DNA from: Lutraria lutraria
Lineage: Eukaryota; Mollusca; Bivalvia; Venerida; Mactridae
Assembly (NCBI GenBank): GCA_964023205.1
Contig: OZ026833.1
Location: 31,956,830-32,020,829, forward strand
Length of the DNA stretch: 64,000 nucleotides
Direction of reading: 5' to 3'
Each line of letters begins with the position of its first letter. The first letter of the stretch is position 1. This document shows, one piece after another, positions 60,601 to 64,000 of the stretch. The notes below the pieces were generated by a model. It was not told the origin of the DNA, ran no database searches, and saw only the letters and a program-made list of their open reading frames with translations. Made by a program: the position numbers and the translations under genes.

Positions 60601-63440
60601 ATCTTTATATTTCAATTAACTTCGTTTTAAAAGCGGACCATCAATTTATCTTAAAGCAACATACATACAATGTAACTATATACAAATCGTAACACATATT
60701 TTATGGCAGTAAACCCCTTTTAAAGCAGCCTGAATCATAAATTAGTTAATGTGAAGTTCACTTTGACTTCTATTAATGTCAACGTGCATATACATGTAGT
60801 TATTACTTAACTTATGCAACTTCGTGGAAATCATTAAGTTTGATATCTGAACACACAAAAGAAAAAAATCTGGTCGGGGAAAATTTCAATAACTTCATAA
60901 ATGTTTTGCCGGAAAATGCCCACCCAAGAATGCGTTTCAGGGTGGGAGCATGCCCCCGGACCGATATAGAAATATTTTAGGACAGGCTACGCCCGTTATG
61001 GTAATTCGGTGAAGTACCAGGAAAAGAAGTGTCAAAATACAGATAAGTAACATTAGATCGTCATCACTGAGGCAGCAAATCGTTAAAGAAAAACTATCAA
61101 TGTTGTTATATGGTACGTTATTAATGCAGAAATTTAAATTGAAGTTGAAAGTATTTATGTCCGACTGCAGTAATACGGATTTACGATGAAATCAAATTAA
61201 ATTTAAATATTGTACACAAATACTTAACTGTGCGTTCATTTATTGGCGAGGGGCACATACCAATTATTTAGTTTCCCTTGTGTATACCATTTAAAACCAC
61301 CAGAATAGAAAATATGCTGTAGTTCTAAAACTTGCTTAGTTTTTTTTTTTAATGTCTGTGGTTATCAAAGAAACTAATGCACAAGAAAAGTTATGAAAAT
61401 ATTAGAAACGTATAGTCACCACTGATAACATTACATTTAAGCAGTAAGTAAGTTTCAATTTCAAGTTTGAAAGTTTAGTCCTTTACACTATAACAGCTGT
61501 GATAACCATCCATTTTATTAAAGAGATTGTATTTTAGGTGATCAGTTGAATGAGTCACACCATTTACATACCAGTGACAACTCAGATTTAACTCAGTTAC
61601 AGCTTTCACATACTGGCTACCACTCAGCTGACTTTCATTCAAAAATAATAAATCTCCACATACCATTTTTCTATTAACACTTAAGGTATGTGATTTGCAA
61701 TCAATAGCATACAACATAATAGTATTTTCACTTACAATTTACCAGTAAAAGTATTTTCATTTTTAACTACTACCTATTTAATTTCAATTGTGAGGTGTTT
61801 AATTATTGACAATTTAGTAATTGACCAATACAAAACAGCTGCACGAATGCACTAAATTAAGACAATAATGCATTCAAATGCAATTCAAGTAGCAATGATC
61901 ACTCATGTTTTCACTTGACTCTTACTATGAAATAAACATGTATGTATTTATTAACTGTATGTCGAGTATATTTCTGCTTCACATTATTTAAAGTATGTAA
62001 TTACTTATAACAACAGAGGTTCAGCATTGCTGTAGAATGTGTCATCTAAAACTGAACATTAATGATTAATAACAAAAACAGTTTTCAGTTGATATACAAT
62101 ATTTATTTTGAATTCATACAACAACATGTTATAAAGTTTATTTATACCATTTACTTTACTTACTTCATATCGTCAAGGATACAAATGCATGCTTACTGGT
62201 ACTTTCAACTATTAATGACCTATACTTGAATTATATTCTATCCAATACAACTGCACAAAAGCATGATAATTCAATAAGATATAATTAATGATATACTAAA
62301 GTCACAATGAAGTACTTGCATGCAACAACGTTAAAAACAAAATGGGTATTCAGAACAAAATGTATACAAGCTTATAAATATTTAACATTATACAGTGTCT
62401 CTGGATTTCATGTTCACACCAAAATCAGTAGTTTGATATGTTTGCACACAATATTGTTCATGTAAAGCAATATGTATCTGCCTAAATGTTTATCACATCA
62501 AAATCACACTAAACACTGGCATCTAGTATCTACATTAGTAATGATAAATCAACATTATGAACTGTCAATGTCTTTATTAATGTCACCATACTGTTTTTAT
62601 GGAGTCCTCACAAGAACCTGTAAATACAAAGTACACCATTCTAATTCATATCATGTCTTCATGGTTTATACATGTACAAATACATGTGAAATATATAAAA
62701 AAATGTAATCTAAAATAACTGTATAGTTTATAAAGAGACCATTTTGGGTGGTTGTTTTCAATTAGAATATGATATTTGAAGATATACAAATGATTTTAAG
62801 ATGCAAATCAGTTCGTGTGCATATTTAAAACATTATCATCTTAAAACTTCCCATACCATTTCAGTGTTTTTCTTCGCGGTTTTCGATTAGTTAGATATAC
62901 ATCTCTGCATTGGGGTGCTTGAAGTGTTTTAAACTATATTATAATAAACATATGTAAATAACACACATAGAAACCGGCGAAATGTGTGTTTTTGTTCTTT
63001 GTTTTTTTTATTTGCCAAGTGTAAGAGAATTTTTGAAATACAACTTTGCGATGTTCGTTACGTATTTTATTGGTTGTGTGTCTGATGACAACAATATATA
63101 GGTCAGCTTGTGGTGACCATCTATTTATCCTGTCCAAATAGTCGATGCCATGTATATATAATTGAATTTCTGTGCAACTAACCGTAGAAAAAAACTTCTT
63201 CTGCACATAATATTAAACTATTTTATCAATTTCATCTAGACTCTGAATACAAACAGTTCAAAATACTCCTACTCAACGAAAGTTCGTTTGGTACTAAGAT
63301 ATACGATGACAGAGGACTGACAGCAGCTGAGTACCAGCCTAAGGTTGTTGAAGTGACCAATCAAATTAATTCCAGGTATCTGAAGATTTTCAGAAAACTT
63401 ACTGATGTACTGGCAATCTGTGAGGTCATTGCATTTGCAG
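39539..63440 (+). CDS. Gene 2: 5' part of a paralogous EGF/F5-8C receptor, continues past window
   Basis: Composite model: signal-peptide exon 39539-39617, EGF exon 51937-52083, F5/8C-like domain 1 (52407-52619 and 55853-56056), and F5/8C-like domain 2 (57325-57546 and 63240-63440). All junctions are phase 1, so the exons join in frame. The domain order is the same as the start of the right module of gene 1. Its first intron would be about 12.3 kb and full of repeats. The link between the signal exon and the first EGF exon is inferred only from phase and order, and needs a transcript. Downstream EGF, membrane and tail exons are expected beyond 64000. Confidence 0.65.
40779..41333. mobile_element. 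555-bp TIR element (Tigger/pogo-like MITE), TA target site
   Basis: Ends CAGTGTAACTTCTGAAATCC and the inverted AGAAGTTACACTG, with TA at 40777-40778 and 41334-41335. CTGAAATCCGGA-type phrases repeat near both ends. Non-coding. Confidence 0.85.
42243..42450 (+). mobile_element. One end of a mariner-like element
   Basis: TA then CGAGGGCTGTTCTGGAAGTT, typical of mariner terminal repeats. A matching inverted end was not found downstream, so this is a fragment. Confidence 0.4.
44956..45039 (+). pseudogene. Second signal-peptide exon, start codon lost
   Basis: The frame reads YVTAVNTLVCLTILLVIHAF then INRVNSG and ends in phase 1 at a GTGAGT donor, clearly a copy of 39539-39617. At the place of the ATG the sequence is GTT. 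The nearby ATGs (44953, 44959) are out of frame, and a TAG closes the frame at 44937-44939. It could be rescued only by an upstream exon or a non-ATG start. Confidence 0.7.
46384..46951. mobile_element. 568-bp MITE with TTAA target site (piggyBac-type), copy 1
   Basis: Ends AGGGGCATGCCCTGGAACT and AGTTCCAGGGCATACCCCT. TTAA on both sides (46380-46383 and 46952-46955). The uninterrupted site, with a single TTAA, is present in the opposite arm at about 50038-50046. Non-coding. Confidence 0.9.
49096..49604 (+). repeat. Repeat family X, copy 2
   Basis: Similar to 31265-31781 along its length. It spans the inner edge of the right arm of the inverted repeat. A partial reverse copy lies at about 47390-47660. 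Confidence 0.7.
50145..50560 (+). mobile_element. LINE relic (region before the RT domain)
   Basis: In shifting frames it reads FWKKIRNLNK, KDDLYD, EYEITKYLRQF and LKTRKSAVP, resembling the segment before the RT domain of LINEs (LKTGKSPGPDG block). Weak but in the right order. Confidence 0.4.
50561..51936. other. No gene recognised
   Basis: AT-rich intronic DNA of about 1.4 kb, with no repeat or exon I can name. Confidence 0.5.
51937..52083 (+). CDS. Gene 2 exon C2: EGF-like repeat
   Basis: Phase 1-1, 147 bp, eight cysteines, D-CNTVFRNT, ends GPGCQY plus one base. Very close to gene 1 exon B0. Acceptor TGTAG, donor GTAAAT. Confidence 0.9.
52132..52215 (+). pseudogene. Half-exon duplicate of the EGF exon C2
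   Basis: TGDCLNGCAFGWMGPGCQYR and the GTAAATATAT donor are repeated just after C2, but the first half of the repeat is missing. The CCAG in front would enter in the wrong phase and meet TGA at once. It is dead unless another acceptor is used. Confidence 0.75.
52407..52619 (+). CDS. Gene 2 exon C3: F5/8C-like domain 1, first half
   Basis: Phase 1-1, 213 bp, NIARNRTVVGNVGG, AVDGD, TCART, YWRIQW and RIVGLVLKI. Counterpart of B1. Acceptor ATCAG, donor GTATGC. Confidence 0.88.
52698..54093 (+). mobile_element. Mariner-like transposon, decayed
   Basis: Terminal repeats CGAGGGGTTATCCAAAAATA and the inverted GGATAACCCATCG, TA on each side (52696-52697, 54094-54095). At 53194-53400 the frame reads CSLVFKWYKRFSENVK and SCGYEPLWRILRGHLH, the helix-turn-helix part of a mariner transposase. 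At about 53455-53500 a broken PVY-PDLTATD phrase recalls the second catalytic block. The middle is deleted. Total 1,396 bp. Not active. Confidence 0.85.
55211..55716. mobile_element. TTAA-type MITE, copy 2
   Basis: Same family as 46384-46951: AGGGGCATGCCCTGGAACTT and AGTTCCTGGGCATGCCCCT. Left TTAA at 55207-55210; right is TTGA (one change). 506 bp. Confidence 0.85.
55853..56056 (+). CDS. Gene 2 exon C4: F5/8C-like domain 1, second half; GC donor
   Basis: Phase 1-1, 204 bp, GDFNSFRVETGSG, EIMCTQPVW, KHLRIIH, ends CEVEIYGG. The gene 1 counterpart has donor GTATTT; here the same position is GCATGC. Either a GC-AG intron or a lost donor. Read-through would add methionine and leucine, then a stop at 56065-56067. 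Confidence 0.82.
56057..57324. other. Intron C4-C5
   Basis: About 1.27 kb, AT-rich, nothing recognised. Confidence 0.6.
57325..57546 (+). CDS. Gene 2 exon C5: F5/8C-like domain 2, first half
   Basis: Phase 1-1, 222 bp, GRVVTFNKFTNQTTTK, SVDGQAH, TCSSTQ, NPHWLVDF, YFYGGLPPL. Counterpart of B3, with many replacements in the middle loop. Acceptor TTAG, donor GTATGT. Confidence 0.9.
57720..58290. repeat. Diverged ~135-bp tandem repeats
   Basis: Phrases GTCGGGTCAGGGTCACTG (about 57860), TAGGGTCAAAATCACTG (57998), TGGGTCAGTCAG (58138) and GTCGGGTCAACGTCAC (58259) recur at roughly 120-140-bp steps. TTTCCGGT(T/C)A precedes the first two. Confidence 0.6.
60483..60994. mobile_element. Possible small TIR transposon
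   Basis: GGCGTAGCTTCCT near the left and the inverted AGGACAGGCTACGCC near the right, about 510 bp apart. Internal GTGCCTCCAC and GCATGCCCCC stretches are GC-rich against the background. Ends are imperfect and no target-site duplication is clear. Confidence 0.35.
63240..63440 (+). CDS. Gene 2 exon C6: F5/8C-like domain 2, second half
   Basis: Phase 1-1, 201 bp, begins SEYKQFKILLLNESS and ends LAICEVIAFAG. Duplicate partner of 2458-2658, with 21 base differences by my count. Acceptor TCTAG, donor GTATAT. Confidence 0.88.
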
Positions 63441-64000
63441 GTATATTATCATTTATTGCTTTTCTACTGGTTAACTTACAAAATCGTTTTAAAAATCGTA
63501 TTCAAATTATTTAATTGATGGTCCAACTTATTATCAATCCGGAATATAACATAGACGGTCAATTTGGATAACTGTTGTCTTTGTTAGCAAATGCAAATTC
63601 ACATAAGCATATCGATAGCCTCGCTTGAAAATGCCGAGCGTACAAAATTCGAACCTTTCATAACAAACAAATGTTCTCGGAAATTTTCTCACACGTATAC
63701 ATGTTCGGAATTATATGTTAAAAATACCAAACAAGATCCAGTCAGAAAAATAAACTAAACTGAAAAGAAATCCCGAACACACAAAAAGCCAAACCTTCCA
63801 AACAAGCAATTGAAAAAAATTATACAGTATTTCCCGTCCTAATTTAACTCTAATAATTCAAACAACTTCCGTATAAGTAACATATCAAAGAAACACCATT
63901 ATTCTATTTGATAAACCTGGCATTTCAATCCTTTCCCATTTACCATATCATACATTAAAACCAAGCGACAAAAATATAATCGACCATGGAAAGAAGTGCA
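63441..64000. other. Start of the next intron of gene 2
   Basis: Colinear with 2659-3220. An EGF exon like 3998-4141 is expected about 780 bp beyond the window. Confidence 0.6.

Larger units (their letters stand above)
57547..63239. other. 5.7-kb intron C5-C6
   Basis: Contains diverged tandem repeats (57720-58290), a possible TIR element (60483-60994), and from 61671 the segmental duplication. In gene 1 the matching right-module intron is only 443 bp. No exon seen. Confidence 0.65.
61671..64000. repeat. Segmental duplication, right copy (partner 901-3280)
   Basis: Colinear with the left edge of the window, lacking the Helentron-like insertion. A few small indels (a 12-bp gap near 62323 and a 16-bp insertion near 62010). 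The window ends inside it. Confidence 0.9.

Overview
This is a eukaryotic, AT-rich, intron-rich window. It most likely comes from a bivalve mollusc. The evidence is the receptor type (multi-EGF/MEGF10-Draper-like with F5/8 type C lectin-like domains), the approximately 160-bp tandem units in a Helentron-like element at the left edge, and the dense small DNA transposons. No species can be named from the sequence alone. Almost every line of protein-coding signal is a short exon of 80-225 bp, and all lie on the + strand. I rebuilt exons from splice sites, reading phase and cysteine spacing; no transcript was available.

Two genes of one family are visible. Gene 1 (2458-33013) lacks its 5' end. 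Its left module is half of a lectin-like domain plus five EGF-like exons (2458-7942). Its right module follows in this order: EGF, two F5/8C-like domains (two exons each), eleven EGF exons, a divergent third F5/8C-like domain, three EGF exons, a transmembrane exon, and two exons for a short tyrosine-rich tail ending at a TAA at 33011-33013. No signal-peptide or membrane exon separates the two modules, so I read them as one gene. Gene 2 (39539-63440 and beyond) shows the matching 5' end: a signal-peptide exon, EGF, and two F5/8C-like domains. Its last exon in the window sits in about 2.3 kb that is nearly identical to the left edge. The locus therefore appears to be a tandem array with a period of about 60.8 kb. 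Nearly all exons are phase 1-1, so modules can be duplicated or skipped without breaking the frame.

Layout: 10-900 Helentron-like element with an empty site in the duplicate; 2.5-26.4 kb ectodomain and membrane exons of gene 1; 26.4-32.3 kb one intron holding a foldback-like inverted array; 32.3-33.0 kb cytoplasmic tail; 33-39.5 kb intergenic DNA with LINE relics and a relic of a gene 1 intron; 39.5-51.9 kb first intron of gene 2 with a second, degenerate signal-peptide exon, a 3.8-kb inverted repeat, and small transposons; 51.9-57.5 kb ectodomain exons of gene 2 with a mariner relic and a TTAA element; 57.5-63.2 kb a long intron; 63.2 kb a lectin-domain exon.

The best leads are these. The lectin exon differs much more between the two duplicate copies than the surrounding intron, with an excess of amino-acid changes. 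The tail has an ITAM-like pair of YxxI/L motifs. Several exons show signs of decay or splice change: a lost acceptor, a lost start codon, a half-exon copy and a GC donor. Together this looks like a fast-evolving, tandemly duplicated lectin/EGF receptor family, perhaps used in recognition or immunity. That role is inference.
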